Shown: piece after piece, positions 17,769-27,473 of the stretch | How positions within the stretch are numbered: the stretch's first letter is position 1 | Layout: every line of letters starts with the position of its first letter | Assembly: GCF_003751945.1 (NCBI RefSeq) | Contig: NZ_RJKL01000001.1 | Span: forward strand, 7,334,501-7,398,500 | Direction: 5' to 3' | DNA: 64,000 nt | Source of the DNA: Couchioplanes caeruleus | GTDB taxonomy: Bacteria; Actinomycetota; Actinomycetes; Mycobacteriales; Micromonosporaceae | Made by a program: the position numbers and the translations under genes | The notes under the pieces: model-generated | What the model was told of the DNA's origin: nothing | Seen by the model: the letters and a program-made list of their open reading frames with translations, nothing else | Databases searched by the model: none

Positions 17769-17973
17769 GTGCGACCAGCGCAGTACACCCCTGGGCGCTC
17801 ATCGGCAGACCGAGACTGGCGCAGTACCTGCCGACGCCCGTCATTCATGAGCCGGGCGAAGGCACAGCTCGAGGACCGCCGATATCAATCTGCGGAATAA
17901 ACCGACATAGGGTTGTCGGTGAACCGGTCGAGGATCGGCTCGTCCACGATCTCTCTCCAAGGAGTGACGAGTC

Positions 17974-18357
17974 ATGACCGTAGCTGTCCCACCGCACGGC
18001 GCCATCGGATGGTTCGAGATCGGCAGCGCGGAGCCCGACGTCGCTGAGGAGTTCTACGGCGGGCTCTTCGGCTGGCAGTTCACCGGAGGTCGGTCCGCCG
18101 GCTTTGACTATCGCGACATCAGCACCGGGCCCGAACACCCAGTGCGCGGCGGCTTGTTGAACACCGAGGGTCGCGCTCCGGGCTACGCCGTCTTCGTCGT
18201 GCTGGTCGATGACGTGGCAGTGACATGCGACGAGACGCGGCGACTCGGCGGGCGGGTCGACCTGGGTCCGGTGATGACGGAGACGGGTGTGGTGTGCGCG
18301 TACCTGTCAGACCCGCAGGGCAACCGTTTCGCCGTGTTCACGCCGCCCGGCCGGTAA
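17974..18357 (+). CDS. VOC/glyoxalase-fold protein
   Basis: A 127-residue protein with a single vicinal-oxygen-chelate module pair (AIGWFEIGSAEPDVAEEFYG, FGWQF, YLSDPQGNRFAVFTPP). This subgroup lacks several metal ligands of true glyoxalases and often acts as a small-molecule binder. AAGGAG precedes the ATG. Its 3' end overlaps the convergent WYL regulator by 20 bases. Confidence 0.85.
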   Translation: MTVAVPPHGAIGWFEIGSAEPDVAEEFYGGLFGWQFTGGRSAGFDYRDISTGPEHPVRGGLLNTEGRAPGYAVFVVLVDDVAVTCDETRRLGGRVDLGPVMTETGVVCAYLSDPQGNRFAVFTPPGR

Positions 18358-19066
18358 CGGACCGGGCAGCTTCGCCCAGCGTGACCCGCACGGCTGGGAC
18401 GCCCGGGATATCGAGCAGTGACTGATGGACGTCGACCGGTGGGGCCGCCTCGCCGGTCGACGTCGCCGCGCCGATTCGGTCGAGCCGGAAGAATCGTCGA
18501 GCGCCACGCAGGCGGCAGTGCGCCCGCAGGTACCAGACGCCGCCGAGATCGATGTACCCGACCGGTTCCACCAGGCGCGAGCTTGTGCGGCCGTGCCGGT
18601 CGATGTAGCTCAGGCGCAGCACTCGACCCGAGTTCAGCGCCTCGCTGATCGCTCGCGGAACCGGCGTTCTACCCGGCTCACCCATGATCTGTACTCGCCG
18701 GGCCAGCGTCTCGGCATGTGCCACCTCGGTGGAGGGCATCACGGCGAGGAGCTTGTCCAACAGCGAATGGGCCGCGGCGTGGAACGGTGTGCCGGCCAGC
18801 CGCTGTAACGCCATCGCCGCAGCGGTGGCTTCGGCGGGTGTGATGTTGATCGGCGGGAGGGTCCGGCTGCGGTCGAGTGTGTAACCACCGCCGCGACCGC
18901 GGTCGGCATAGATGGGCACACCGGCCTGCGCCAAGGCGCTGAGGTCGCGCTCGACCGTGCGTACGCTGACCTCGAACCGCGCCGCCAGCCAAGTCGCTGT
19001 GCGCTTCCGGGGAGCCACGGCCCGAAGTTCCTCGACCAGTGCGTAGAGGCGATCGATCCGGTTCAC
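18338..19066 (-). CDS. YafY-type HTH/WYL-domain transcriptional regulator
   Basis: An N-terminal HTH_11 domain (RIDRLYALVEELRA, WLAARFEVSVRTVERDLSAL, RGRGGGYTLD) and a central-to-C-terminal WYL domain (VLRLSYIDRHGRTSSRLVEP and WYLRAHCRLRGARRFFRLDR). WYL domains bind nucleic-acid-like or small ligands. The target is not evident; the convergent VOC gene overlaps its 3' end and such pairs are frequent in actinobacteria. Start at the ATG of MNRIDRL, the canonical family start. Confidence 0.9.
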   Translation of the reverse strand: MNRIDRLYALVEELRAVAPRKRTATWLAARFEVSVRTVERDLSALAQAGVPIYADRGRGGGYTLDRSRTLPPINITPAEATAAAMALQRLAGTPFHAAAHSLLDKLLAVMPSTEVAHAETLARRVQIMGEPGRTPVPRAISEALNSGRVLRLSYIDRHGRTSSRLVEPVGYIDLGGVWYLRAHCRLRGARRFFRLDRIGAATSTGEAAPPVDVHQSLLDIPGVPAVRVTLGEAARSVTGRAA

Positions 19067-19560
19067 AGGCGCACCATAGCCAGCCGCTATGACAACTTCC
19101 GCGACCGCGGAGGCGATGGCAGACGTTCCTGATCACCTCCCGCAGAGCGGTTGACGAGCGGACAGACCGGCTGGGCGCCGCGCTCGGCGCGCGCGACGAG
19201 GAACGCCGAGTCTTTGAGGCCGCCAGGAGATTCCGCGATGGGATGTCGAGAACGCGCGGTCACCGGCATCGTCGACCGGCTAGAGGCCCCGTGGACTCGT
19301 GCGCCGGGAGATGGACCACAACGACCGACGGATCGGCCGGGACGCCGGCCTGGCGGTAGAGCGCCGGGATGATCCTGCCGTGGCGTCCGCCGTCACCGGC
19401 GCAACGACTCTCCGCCGAGGCCCGTCACCGTCAGGTAGCCGTTGGTTCGAGCCGCACCTGCCGATGAGGGTTGACCTGCGTCGACCATGCGGACGAGGTA
19501 CTGCGATACGCCCAGCTCAACGGCGGTTTCCTGTCGTACCCCACCCGTACGGTCCGCGGC
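19067..19560. other. Stretch without a recognisable gene
   Basis: A short plus-strand segment near 19155-19250 reads as a charged helix (DRLGAALGARDEERRVFEAA) but has no proper start and no family match. Nothing else seen. Confidence 0.35.
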
Positions 19561-20490
19561 ATGTCACGAGAGATCATCGAGCAACTGACGGCTGCCGCGG
19601 CTGCCGCCGCGGACATGCTGAGGGAATCTGAAGCCGGCGCCGACCGTGCCCGGGGCCTGCTGAACGCTCTGGCCGCCGCCCACTCGACCGCGGTCCGTGC
19701 GTTGCCTCCGGATACCTCCGTCAGGGAGATCCGGCGCTACCGCGGCGCTGACGGCCGCGAGATGGTCGAACTGGAGGTGGAAATCGACGACGACCTGGTC
19801 GCGTTCCTGGACACGCTGCCCGATCCGAACGCGTTCATCGTGGAGGCGTTGCGGCGGGTGGCGAACAGGTCGGTCCTCGGTCGCCACGCCTACCATCAGC
19901 GCCTGAGCGCGGCGACGAAGGAGGTCGGGCTTTCGGTCGGATGGGGTGCCGACTTGGAGATGTGGCTGGAGCACTATCCCGATCCTCCGCGCCGAATTAC
20001 CCCCGAGCTCTTGACCACCCACGCCCAGTGGCTACGCCAACGTCGCCGTGGGGGTGGCGAGATGGACGAGACCGACTATCTGCTCAGCAGTCCGGCCAAC
20101 GCCGAAAGGCTGCGCCGCAGCATCGAGGATCTGAACGCCGGCCGAGGGATCACGTTCGACAGCGTCGAAGACATGATCCAGGCGGCAGAGCAGCAGCGGG
20201 GAGAACACGACTCGGTCCCGGTCCTGCAGTGCCTCGTGTGTGGCGAAACGCTGCAGGACAACGGCACGTCGGACGAGCCGCCACGGCCCAGCGACGGCGT
20301 GATGGTCACGATCCCGGGCAACTACGGGTCGACGGTCTACGACCCACCCGGCGACAGGCACCTCGTGGCGTACCTGTGCGACCCCTGCCTTACCGCCAAG
20401 GGGCAGGACCAGATCATTCTCGAGGCTGAAGTAATTCGCAGGAATCCTCAGCTCACCACCACGAGATGGCAGCCCGAGCGAGGAGAGTAG
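19561..20490 (+). CDS. Unknown protein with an embedded YefM-antitoxin-like segment and a Cys motif domain
   Basis: A 309-residue frame in three parts. Residues 1-165 are helical and not recognised. Residues about 167-196 (MDETDYLLSSPANAERLRRS onward) closely resemble the toxin-binding C-terminal helix of Phd/YefM antitoxins. Residues 220-309 carry CLVCGE and, about 65 residues later, YLCDPCL, a probable zinc-binding pair. An ATG with a purine-rich upstream lies exactly before the YefM-like segment (20060), so this may be a fusion of two former genes. No RelE/YoeB-type toxin follows. Function unknown. Confidence 0.6.
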   Translation: MSREIIEQLTAAAAAAADMLRESEAGADRARGLLNALAAAHSTAVRALPPDTSVREIRRYRGADGREMVELEVEIDDDLVAFLDTLPDPNAFIVEALRRVANRSVLGRHAYHQRLSAATKEVGLSVGWGADLEMWLEHYPDPPRRITPELLTTHAQWLRQRRRGGGEMDETDYLLSSPANAERLRRSIEDLNAGRGITFDSVEDMIQAAEQQRGEHDSVPVLQCLVCGETLQDNGTSDEPPRPSDGVMVTIPGNYGSTVYDPPGDRHLVAYLCDPCLTAKGQDQIILEAEVIRRNPQLTTTRWQPERGE

Positions 20491-20581
20491 CGATCGGCGG
20501 CAACACCTTCATCGCGCCATATCGACGGTCCCTCAGCTCAGTTCACCGCCTGCCCGACCATCCGGAAGGCTGGAAAGCACG

Positions 20582-20911
20582 AGCGAGCACTACTACCGGG
20601 CTACCGCCACCCGCGACGGCCGCTGGTGGGCCGTGGAGATTCACGGCCTGCCGCCCAACGTGATTGCCTGTACACCGAGGGGTCGAGACCTGTCCGACGC
20701 CGAGGCTATGGCCCGTGATGCCGTCGCCATCCTCCTTGACACTCGGCGACGGATGAGGCCCGTTCGCGGTGGGAGAAGCGCTCGGGAAACCCTGGAGACG
20801 ATCTTGTTTCCATCAAGAAAGTCACACGCTCCCAGCAGGCGATCGAGAATCACGACCGATGACGTCGGGCTCACTGCGTCGAGTATCGACAGTCACAGTT
20901 CGGTCAGGTGA
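20582..20911 (+). pseudogene. HicB-like antitoxin remnant
   Basis: HYYRATATRDGRWWAVEIHG and SDAEAMARDAVAILLD match the N-terminal half of HicB-type antitoxins. No ATG or GTG lies where the domain should begin (only an in-frame CTG; the first GTG, 20633, falls inside it), and the sequence diverges right after ILLD, where the DNA-binding half should follow. No HicA toxin is adjacent. Confidence 0.5.
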
Positions 20912-21199
20912 TGTTCGCATAGCGGGCCTGTGCCGATTCGCCCTCATCCCTCTGATCGTCCGTGAGCGTCGCCGGGGCGCCCAATCTTCTTCGAATGGCC
21001 GACGACACGGTGGGGCGGTACTGATCGGGCTTCCGGACGAGGACAGGTCGCGCTGGGGACGCGATCACGGTCTGCGGCCACGGAGGTCGGCAGGGCCGGT
21101 ATCGCGCCCAGGAGGCTCGCCGCCACAGGGTGTCGCCCTGCAGTGAGGACGGCGCGTCAGGCGCGCGCCTGACCCGCGACAGAAGTGCATCTCGGTGGT

Positions 21200-21460
21200 T
21201 CAGCGTCGGCGGTCCTTGCCGTGTCCAGGTGCGGCAAGGAAGACGGTGGCCGCAGGACGTCGCGCCGGCTCCTGATCGACGACCGGCGCGTCAGCCTCGG
21301 CCGGCTGTGGTTCGTGTTCGTGCTGGTGTAGCACATCGGCCTTCTCCCGTAGCTGCTGCAACGTGACCCGGCTCTGTTCACCGGTCAGGTCGACCTCGAT
21401 GCGGCAGAACCGGTCACAGGGATATTCGACGACGAGCATCGTCTGCGGGCCGCTGGTCAT
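21200..21460 (-). CDS. Small hypothetical protein
   Basis: An 86-residue frame starting at ATG 21460 with GGGAG six bases upstream. The first 40 residues (MLVVEYPCDRFCRIEVDLTG then a helix) look structured; the rest is acidic then basic and low in complexity. Not recognised. Confidence 0.45.
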   Translation of the reverse strand: MTSGPQTMLVVEYPCDRFCRIEVDLTGEQSRVTLQQLREKADVLHQHEHEPQPAEADAPVVDQEPARRPAATVFLAAPGHGKDRRR

Positions 21461-21823
21461 GGGATGCTCCCGTCGGCGCACAGGCACGCGTCGCCACATC
21501 CGAGAATGCTTTGCATGCCCCGATCCTAGCCGCGAGCGGGATCACCGGCGCCGAGCCCGGGAGCATGAGCGGCGTGTCCCATGTCGCCTTCGGCGCGGAC
21601 GTCGATCGCCGATTCATTCCAGGGTGATGTGGGCGTCGGCGAGGAATCGGTCGCGGTCGTCGCCGTGATGACGGCGTCTACGTCATCGGCATCCGAGAAG
21701 GCACTGAACCTGGATCCTGGTCGCTGCTACTCATGGAACGCGATGACGAACAGAGCGGACCGCAACTGCGTCGCCACAGCACGATCCACTGCGCCGCAGA
21801 GAAGCAGATAGTGCCTGACCGGC
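21461..21823. other. Stretch without a recognisable gene
   Basis: No convincing gene on either strand; a short plus-strand frame (21581-21811) lacks a ribosome site and any family match. Confidence 0.35.
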
Positions 21824-22897
21824 TCAGGTGGTGAGCTGCCGCAGCCGGTCCGCCTGCTCGCGCAGGTTCGCCGCCGCGGCGAGCACTGTCTCGGCGCCCC
21901 GGGCGGCGGCCGTCGCCGACTCGGCGACGGCGTGCATGCCGCCGGACATCTCGGCGCTGGTGGCAGTCTGTTCCTCGACCGCCGCCGCGATCATGGTCTG
22001 CTGTTCCGCGATGTTCTCGATGAGCCCGACGATGCCGGAGATGCCGTCCACCGCCTGCAGGCTCTCACTCTGAATCGCCTTGATCATACCGATGATCTGC
22101 TGGGTGGCCTCGGCGCTGCGCCCGGCCAGCTCCTTGACCTCCGCAGCCACGACCGCGAAGCCCTTGCCGGCCGCGCCCGCCCGCGCGGACTCGATCTGCG
22201 CGTTGAGCGCGAGCAGCTTGGTCTGCTCGGCTACGGCGATGATGAGCTTGGTGACGTTGCCGATCTCCTGGCTGGAGCCCTGGAGCTGGTTCATGCTGTT
22301 CGCGGTCGACCGCGCGGAGGCGACCGCCGTGTCGGTGCTCGTCGTCGCGCTCGTCACCCGTCCGGCGATCTCGCGGATGCTCTCGGCCATCTCGCTGGAG
22401 TTGCGCGAGATCGCGTCGGCCCGCTCGGCGCTCTGACCGGCGGCGTCGGCCAGCTGGCGCCCGGCCTCGGCCAGCTCGGAACTGGCCCGGGTCAGCTCGG
22501 TGACCAGCGAGTTGACGAGCTCGTTGGCCTCCACCTTCTCGGTCTCGTCGGACCACGTGAAGATGAAGCCGCCGGGGAAGCGGTCGATGGTGACGCCCCC
22601 GTACAGTTTCCTGCCGTTGACCTCGGTCGGGATGTGCGTGGTGAGCGGGAAATCGGTCGCGGTCTCCATGATGCGCTTCATCCCGTTCCGCAGGTCGAGC
22701 ATCGCCTGCTCGCCGTGTTGCCCGACGGCGCGCCGGGTGAGTTCGTCGGCGGCCTTGTTCCGGTAGACGATCTCACCGGCGGCGTTGGCGATGATCAACA
22801 CGGACGGCGCGGCGTGCAGCGCGGCCAGCAGTGTCTCCGCCGAGCGCAACATCGGCGGTACGCCCTCACCCGTTCCCGCGGATCCCTTCCTGACCAT
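21824..22897 (-). CDS. Soluble PAS/methyl-accepting chemotaxis-type signal transducer
   Basis: A 357-residue cytoplasmic chemoreceptor-like protein. A PAS-like sensor (about 25-110; SVLIIANAAGEIVYRNKAAD) leads to a long coiled-coil MCP signalling domain whose hairpin tip is intact (ESARAGAAGKGFAVVAAEVK followed by ELAGRS). No transmembrane helix or signal peptide. ATG at 22897 follows a strong GGAGGAGGAG site. It probably relays an internal cue to a CheA kinase encoded elsewhere. Confidence 0.92.
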   Translation of the reverse strand: MVRKGSAGTGEGVPPMLRSAETLLAALHAAPSVLIIANAAGEIVYRNKAADELTRRAVGQHGEQAMLDLRNGMKRIMETATDFPLTTHIPTEVNGRKLYGGVTIDRFPGGFIFTWSDETEKVEANELVNSLVTELTRASSELAEAGRQLADAAGQSAERADAISRNSSEMAESIREIAGRVTSATTSTDTAVASARSTANSMNQLQGSSQEIGNVTKLIIAVAEQTKLLALNAQIESARAGAAGKGFAVVAAEVKELAGRSAEATQQIIGMIKAIQSESLQAVDGISGIVGLIENIAEQQTMIAAAVEEQTATSAEMSGGMHAVAESATAAARGAETVLAAAANLREQADRLRQLTT

Positions 22898-23111
22898 CGG
22901 TTCTCCTCCTCCGAGCGAACAGTGGGACACCCACCCCCCGAGGGTATGGAAAGGGCCCCCGCCCGCGATGGGTCTTCAAGAATCAGCAAGAGACGTCGAC
23001 GGTCCTTCCGGCGCTGCAAGACTCAGCTCAAATCTTCAAATGGGCGTAAGATCTGCACCGTGATCAGCTCTGCCAACGTGCTGCGGAGGCGCTGACCGGC
23101 GTGGGAAGCGA

Positions 23112-23434
23112 CCGGGTCGCCCTCCGCCGCCGGTGGTGGACGCGTTCTGTTCCTCGACCGGAGTGAGGACGGCACCTCGATCCAGGCCGTGCACGTGGTC
23201 CGGCTGCATGACGGCACTCCGCTCTGGTCCCAGCCGGGCGGTGGCGCGACGACCTGGGTGGGCGGCGACTCGCTCGGCCCCGCCAGCGACCGCCTGGCCA
23301 CTGTCGGCAGCGACGGCCGGGTGCGGATATGGGACATGGCCACCGGGCGGGTCGTGGCCTCCGTCAGACCCCCGCGGGTGCTACGGACACCACAAGGGCA
23401 TCCGTGTTCATGTGCGTGCGCCTACCGTGATTCC
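23112..23434 (+). pseudogene. WD40/PQQ-propeller gene fragment
   Basis: RLATVGSDGRVRIWDMATGR is a clear WD40 blade; GRVLFLDRSEDGTS and VVRLHDGTPLWS resemble neighbouring strands. Only about 1.5 blades exist, there is no start codon at a sensible place, and the frame runs into the convergent nitronate monooxygenase. Confidence 0.55.
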
Positions 23435-24448
23435 CTAGTCCTCGCCGGTCAGCCTGCGCATGATCTCTGCGGTCGGGCCGGGGCGGGCCTCGGCGTGCGC
23501 CGTACCCGCCCATAGGTTGATGGTGTCGGGGTCCCCGTGGCGGGTCGCCGCTGCCCGGATCGGTGCGGTCAGGTGGTGGACGGTGGGATAACCGAGCGGT
23601 GCGCTCGGTGAGTAGGTGTCGGTGAACCGATTTTTCAGCGCCCGCGCCGGTTGGCCGGTGAACGCTCGGGTCACCGTCGTCTCTGTGAATCGTCGCGACA
23701 GCATCGCGTCGCGCTGCACCGCCCGCGTCCCGGCCTCGTCGGCCAGCAGGAAGACCGTGCCTGCCTGTACCGCCATCGCGCCGGCTGCGAGCAGGTGCCG
23801 TACGTCCTGGGCAGTTCCGGTGCCGCCCGCGGCGATGATGGGCAGGTTCACGGCTGCGCGGACGTCGCGGACCACCTCTGGCGCCGTGGACGAGCCGTCG
23901 TAGTCAGCAGGCGACATCGTCGCCGAATGGCCACCGGCCGACCCCGCCTGCGCGATCAGCGCGTCCGGTCCCGCAGCCGCCGCGCGTCGTGCCTCGTCGG
24001 CGTCGGTCACCGTCACCAACACGGTGCAACCGGCTCGCCGCAGCTCCTTGACGACCGACTCCTCGGGAACCCCGAAGGTGAAGCTGACCCAGGGCACCGA
24101 CGCACCCACCGCGACCTGCACCTTGGCGGCGAAACCGTCGTCGTCAGCCAGCCTTAGCTGCGGCAGCTCGACCTCGTACCGCTCGGCCTCTGGCCGCAGG
24201 GCCTCGCGATATTCCCGCAGGGTTGCCACGTCGACCGGCGGCGGTGACGGCACGAAGATGTTCAATCCGAACGGCACCCCGCTGGCGCGCACCTCGGCGA
24301 CCTCCCGGGCCACCTGATCGGCCGACTTGTACCCGGCCGCCAGAAAACCCAGCGCACCGGCGGCCGCGGCCGCCGTCACCAAGCCCGGCATCGACGGACC
24401 CCCGGCCATCGGCGCCACCACCACCGGACGTCGAAACTCCCACACCAT
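23435..24448 (-). CDS. Nitronate monooxygenase family protein
   Basis: An FMN-dependent TIM-barrel enzyme of 337 residues that oxidises alkyl nitronates in characterised relatives. Seen: PVVVAPMAGGPS at the N-terminus, GLNIFVPSPP, the flavin-phosphate region IIAAGGTGTAQDV and AVQAGTVFLL, and the catalytic-loop segment AGSAGGHSA with its His. ATG at 24448 gives the usual family N-terminus. Monocistronic. Confidence 0.88.
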   Translation of the reverse strand: MVWEFRRPVVVAPMAGGPSMPGLVTAAAAAGALGFLAAGYKSADQVAREVAEVRASGVPFGLNIFVPSPPPVDVATLREYREALRPEAERYEVELPQLRLADDDGFAAKVQVAVGASVPWVSFTFGVPEESVVKELRRAGCTVLVTVTDADEARRAAAAGPDALIAQAGSAGGHSATMSPADYDGSSTAPEVVRDVRAAVNLPIIAAGGTGTAQDVRHLLAAGAMAVQAGTVFLLADEAGTRAVQRDAMLSRRFTETTVTRAFTGQPARALKNRFTDTYSPSAPLGYPTVHHLTAPIRAAATRHGDPDTINLWAGTAHAEARPGPTAEIMRRLTGED

Positions 24449-24780
24449 GCGCCCATCCTGCTCCACCAGCACGCGGGCTGCACGCAGACGCCTAGCACTT
24501 GGCCCGGCCTTTCCCCGGCTGGCCGGCGCCGAGGCGCCGATCCGGTTCTACGACGACCAGCGGCGCTCCTCCGTCCACCCCGGCGCGTGGGCGGGACTTG
24601 TGTGCTGGGATCGCCCGCCGCGACCGCCGTCTCCCGGTCTGTCTTCCTGGTCGAAACGATGGCTCACGGCCGGTGAGGTATCCCATAGATGCACGTCGTC
24701 ACATGTGGCGGCGCGGGAATCGACAGAACGTCTACGTTGATCGTGGGAAGCCATCATCCGCTCGACGAACAGGAGTGAGG
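24449..24780. other. Intergenic stretch
   Basis: Divergent upstream region of the nitronate monooxygenase and the SRPBCC gene; no gene recognised. Confidence 0.4.
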
Positions 24781-25263
24781 ATGTCCCGCAGTTCTGTCAC
24801 GGTAGGCGACCACGGCTCCGCACGCCATAGCGTGTCCGTGGAGCGCGTGATCGCGTCGCCGGCCGCGCGAATCTTCGACCTGCTCGCTGATCCCGCGCTT
24901 CATGCCCGGCTCGACGGGTCGGGCACGGTGCTGGGCAGCCACGCGCGGAATCCGCGTCGGCTCTTTCCCGGGGCGACGTTCACCATGGACATGCGCGTCC
25001 GGGTGCCGTACCGGATGTGGAACTCGGTCGTGGAGTTCGAGGAGAACCGGCGCATCGCATGGCGGCAAGAGCTGGGTCATCACGTATGGCGCTACGAGCT
25101 CGAACCGGCCACGGATTCGGCCACGATGGTACGGGAGACGTTCGACTGGAGCACCTGTCGCGCGAAGTGGTTGATCCATGCCATGAGCTGGGCGGAGCGC
25201 AACCAGCGGTCGATGACGGCGACCTTGGACCGGTTGGCGGCCCTGGTCGAGCGCTCCTATTAG
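24781..25263 (+). CDS. SRPBCC/START-fold lipid- or polyketide-binding-type protein
   Basis: A 160-residue helix-grip protein (SVERVIASPAARIFDLLADP, FTMDMRVRVPYRMWNSVVEF, RIAWRQELGHHVWRYELEP). Relatives bind hydrophobic ligands or act as small cyclases; the ligand is unknown. A purine-rich AGGAGTG lies just before the ATG. Monocistronic. Confidence 0.82.
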   Translation: MSRSSVTVGDHGSARHSVSVERVIASPAARIFDLLADPALHARLDGSGTVLGSHARNPRRLFPGATFTMDMRVRVPYRMWNSVVEFEENRRIAWRQELGHHVWRYELEPATDSATMVRETFDWSTCRAKWLIHAMSWAERNQRSMTATLDRLAALVERSY

Positions 25264-25466
25264 CTCGGTCGACTGCCCCTCACCCGGGGTGCGGTGCTGT
25301 GTCGGGTACCCGGCCACCTCGTCGACGGCAGCCTCCAGGTGATGTGACCGCCGTCGTCACCCTCGCACGCCACAGGCCCGGCAGGAGCGTGCCGACGGTC
25401 GTGGAGCATCCAGCTTGGTCGTCCGTGTCGTCGACGCCACCGGCGCTGTCGGTCGGATGCCAGGAA

Positions 25467-25808
25467 TCAGTGTCCCGACGCGGCCCAGGTCCCGGCCCAC
25501 TGCTCGAGCGGAGCGATGGCCGCGCCCAGTGACCGTCCCACCGGGGTCAGCTCGTAGCGGTCGTCGTCACCGCGGTGGTGCACGAGACCAGCCGCGAGCA
25601 GTTCCCTGAGCCGCTGGTACAGCACGCTGCTCGACATACCGTCGCAGCGTTCGCGCAGGTTCCGCGCGCCGACCGGCCCTTCGCCCAGTTCCCACAGGAT
25701 CCGCAGCGCCCAGCGGCGGCCGAGCAGATCCAACGCGGCCATCAACGGCCGCCCGGTCGTCGAGCCGCGCACCGGACGACCTGGCTGTGGAACGCCTCGC
25801 ACCGCCAC
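25467..25808 (-). CDS. HxlR-family winged-helix regulator
   Basis: A 113-residue winged-helix repressor or activator (LLGRRWALRILWELGEGPVG, MSSSVLYQRLRELLAAGLVH, YELTPVGRSL). The HxlR family responds to aldehydes, quinones or redox stress. GTG at 25808 was chosen as the most upstream in-frame start that keeps a family-like N-terminus; a second GTG lies two codons on. It is divergent from the PhzF gene across a short intergenic region and probably regulates it. Confidence 0.85.
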   Translation of the reverse strand: MAVRGVPQPGRPVRGSTTGRPLMAALDLLGRRWALRILWELGEGPVGARNLRERCDGMSSSVLYQRLRELLAAGLVHHRGDDDRYELTPVGRSLGAAIAPLEQWAGTWAASGH

Positions 25809-25879
25809 CCGTTGCCGTTTCTGAATCCGTAACGCTACCGTACGTGCCGGCGGTTTCTGAAACAGAACAGGGAGGGCGC

Positions 25880-26020
25880 ATGTCCCGCATGGCCCCACTT
25901 CAACCGCCGTACCAGGCGGAGATCGAGCACCAGCTCCAGGCGATCGGCTACGTGGCGCGAGCCGCCCGCATCCGCCTCGAGCCCGGCGCCCCGACCTTCG
26001 CCTCGGTCCTCAGGCCATGA
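25880..26020 (+). pseudogene. N-terminal stub of a carboxymuconolactone-decarboxylase-like gene
   Basis: MSRMAPLQPPYQAEIEHQL matches the start of AhpD/CMD-type proteins, but after about 20 residues the frame changes character and stops at 46 codons. The stop overlaps the PhzF start (ATGA), so the stub may still serve as a coupled leader. A GGGAGGGC ribosome site precedes it. Confidence 0.5.
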
Positions 26021-26910
26021 TCGCCATCGTCAACGTCTGCCTTCGCGAAGGCCGGGGCGGCAGCCCGACAGCCGTCGTCGACGATGCCGCCCCGGCCACA
26101 CTGACCGATGCCGAGCGCAGCCGGGTGCCGGTCCGTTGCGGCACCTCGCATGCCGTCTTCGTAACCCGGCGGCATCCGCAGAGCGCTCCAGGCGTGTCGA
26201 CGCCTCACGAAAGCCGCGCCGCGACCGCACCATCCACCGTGGATCTGCGCTTCTTCACCGCCGGGGGAGAGCTGCCCGCATGCGGCCACGGCACGATCGC
26301 CGCCATGGCCTTCCTCGCCCGGCAGCGCGGGAGCACCGAGCACGAGTTCAGGCTGTGCGTCTCGGCTCGGACCTTCGCCGGCCGCGCCGTTCTCGACGGC
26401 GACACCATCCATGCCGCCTTCGACCCGGGTTCGGTCGCCCTGCGCGAACCCGCCTCAGCCGAGATCGATCCCGTTGTCGCCGCCCTGGGCGTGGGCCCGG
26501 ACCTGCTGGCCCCCGGCGCCTGCGTCGCCTCACTGGGCCGGGCTCGGATGCTGATCCCGGTCGCCACGCCCGCGGTCGTCGCAGCCCTCGTCCCCGAGTT
26601 CGACCGGCTGCGCGCGGCCTGCGACCGGTTCGGACTACTCGGCTGCTATGTCTATTCGGCACCGACGAGCGCCGGCCGCGTCACGGCACGCATGTTCGCC
26701 CCCTCGATCGGAGTCCCCGAAGACATCGCCAACGCCAACAGCACCGCCTGCCTCGCCGCTCACCTGGCCGACCGCGGCGTCACCGACCTCCGCGTCGACA
26801 TGGGCGACGCCCTCGGCAGTCCCGCCACCATCACCGCCTCCACCCGCCGGTGTCCGACCGGCCTGAAGATTCTGGTCGGCGGCGCCGCAACCTTCACCGG
26901 TACCCGGTGA
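26017..26910 (+). CDS. PhzF-family isomerase/epimerase
   Basis: A 297-residue protein of the PhzF/DapF fold. Seen: the N-terminal GRGGSPTAVV, the active-site-region segment FFTAGGELPACGHGTIAAM (Glu and the Cys-Gly-His-Gly loop), and the mirrored second-domain segment VPEDIANANSTACLAAHLAD. The catalytic Glu of PhzF lies early in the chain (E in CLREGRGG could serve). Substrate unknown. Translationally coupled to the preceding stub and divergent from HxlR. Confidence 0.88.
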   Translation: MIAIVNVCLREGRGGSPTAVVDDAAPATLTDAERSRVPVRCGTSHAVFVTRRHPQSAPGVSTPHESRAATAPSTVDLRFFTAGGELPACGHGTIAAMAFLARQRGSTEHEFRLCVSARTFAGRAVLDGDTIHAAFDPGSVALREPASAEIDPVVAALGVGPDLLAPGACVASLGRARMLIPVATPAVVAALVPEFDRLRAACDRFGLLGCYVYSAPTSAGRVTARMFAPSIGVPEDIANANSTACLAAHLADRGVTDLRVDMGDALGSPATITASTRRCPTGLKILVGGAATFTGTR

Positions 26911-27365
26911 TCTAGGGCTGTAGCCCCTTGCGCACCTTAGGCCGGCGGTGGTGACGATCGCCGGCCGGACGATTCCCTCCCGCCGCAAGGGGAAGCTGAC
27001 GGCCAGTGGGGAAGCGGGGCCGACGGGACAGCAGTTCGCGTGCCGTCAGCACCCTGTACTGCGGGGTCGAGGCGCGACCCGTGCCAAGTCCGGCGGCAAG
27101 CCGTCGGCCAAAGTCCGCGAAAGCGCGGCGTTCGATGTGCGGCGGGATATCGTGGTCGGTGCGGACAGCTCGCTCGGGCCCCACGGCGGGCACCAGCGCG
27201 GCCGCCCGGTATACCAGTGCCGGTCTGCTGAGGCGGCTGATCGTGCGCCGCTGCTGGTCACGGAGGCGTTGCGGTGCTGTGGCCGTTCGCCGGGAATCCT
27301 GCGCGGATCGGTGAATGAGCGGTCCGTCCATTGCTCTGTCGTGTGATGGATCCTGCGGAATGCGG

Positions 27366-27413
27366 GTGGCCCGGCCGTCCCGCAATGACGTGGCCCGGCC
27401 GTCCCGCAATGAC
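27366..27413. repeat. Exact 24-base tandem duplication
   Basis: The unit (begins GTGGCCCGGCCGTCCC, ends GCAATGAC) is present twice without a gap, 27366-27389 and 27390-27413. It is non-coding and lies 130-175 bases before the CBS-BON start. The inner CCGG-rich part could be a duplicated protein-binding site. Confidence 0.8.
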
Positions 27414-27473
27414 AACGGCCGGGATCTGTCCGGAGGACTCAGGCCGGCCCCGGGCACTCAGGTCCTGCCGGGT

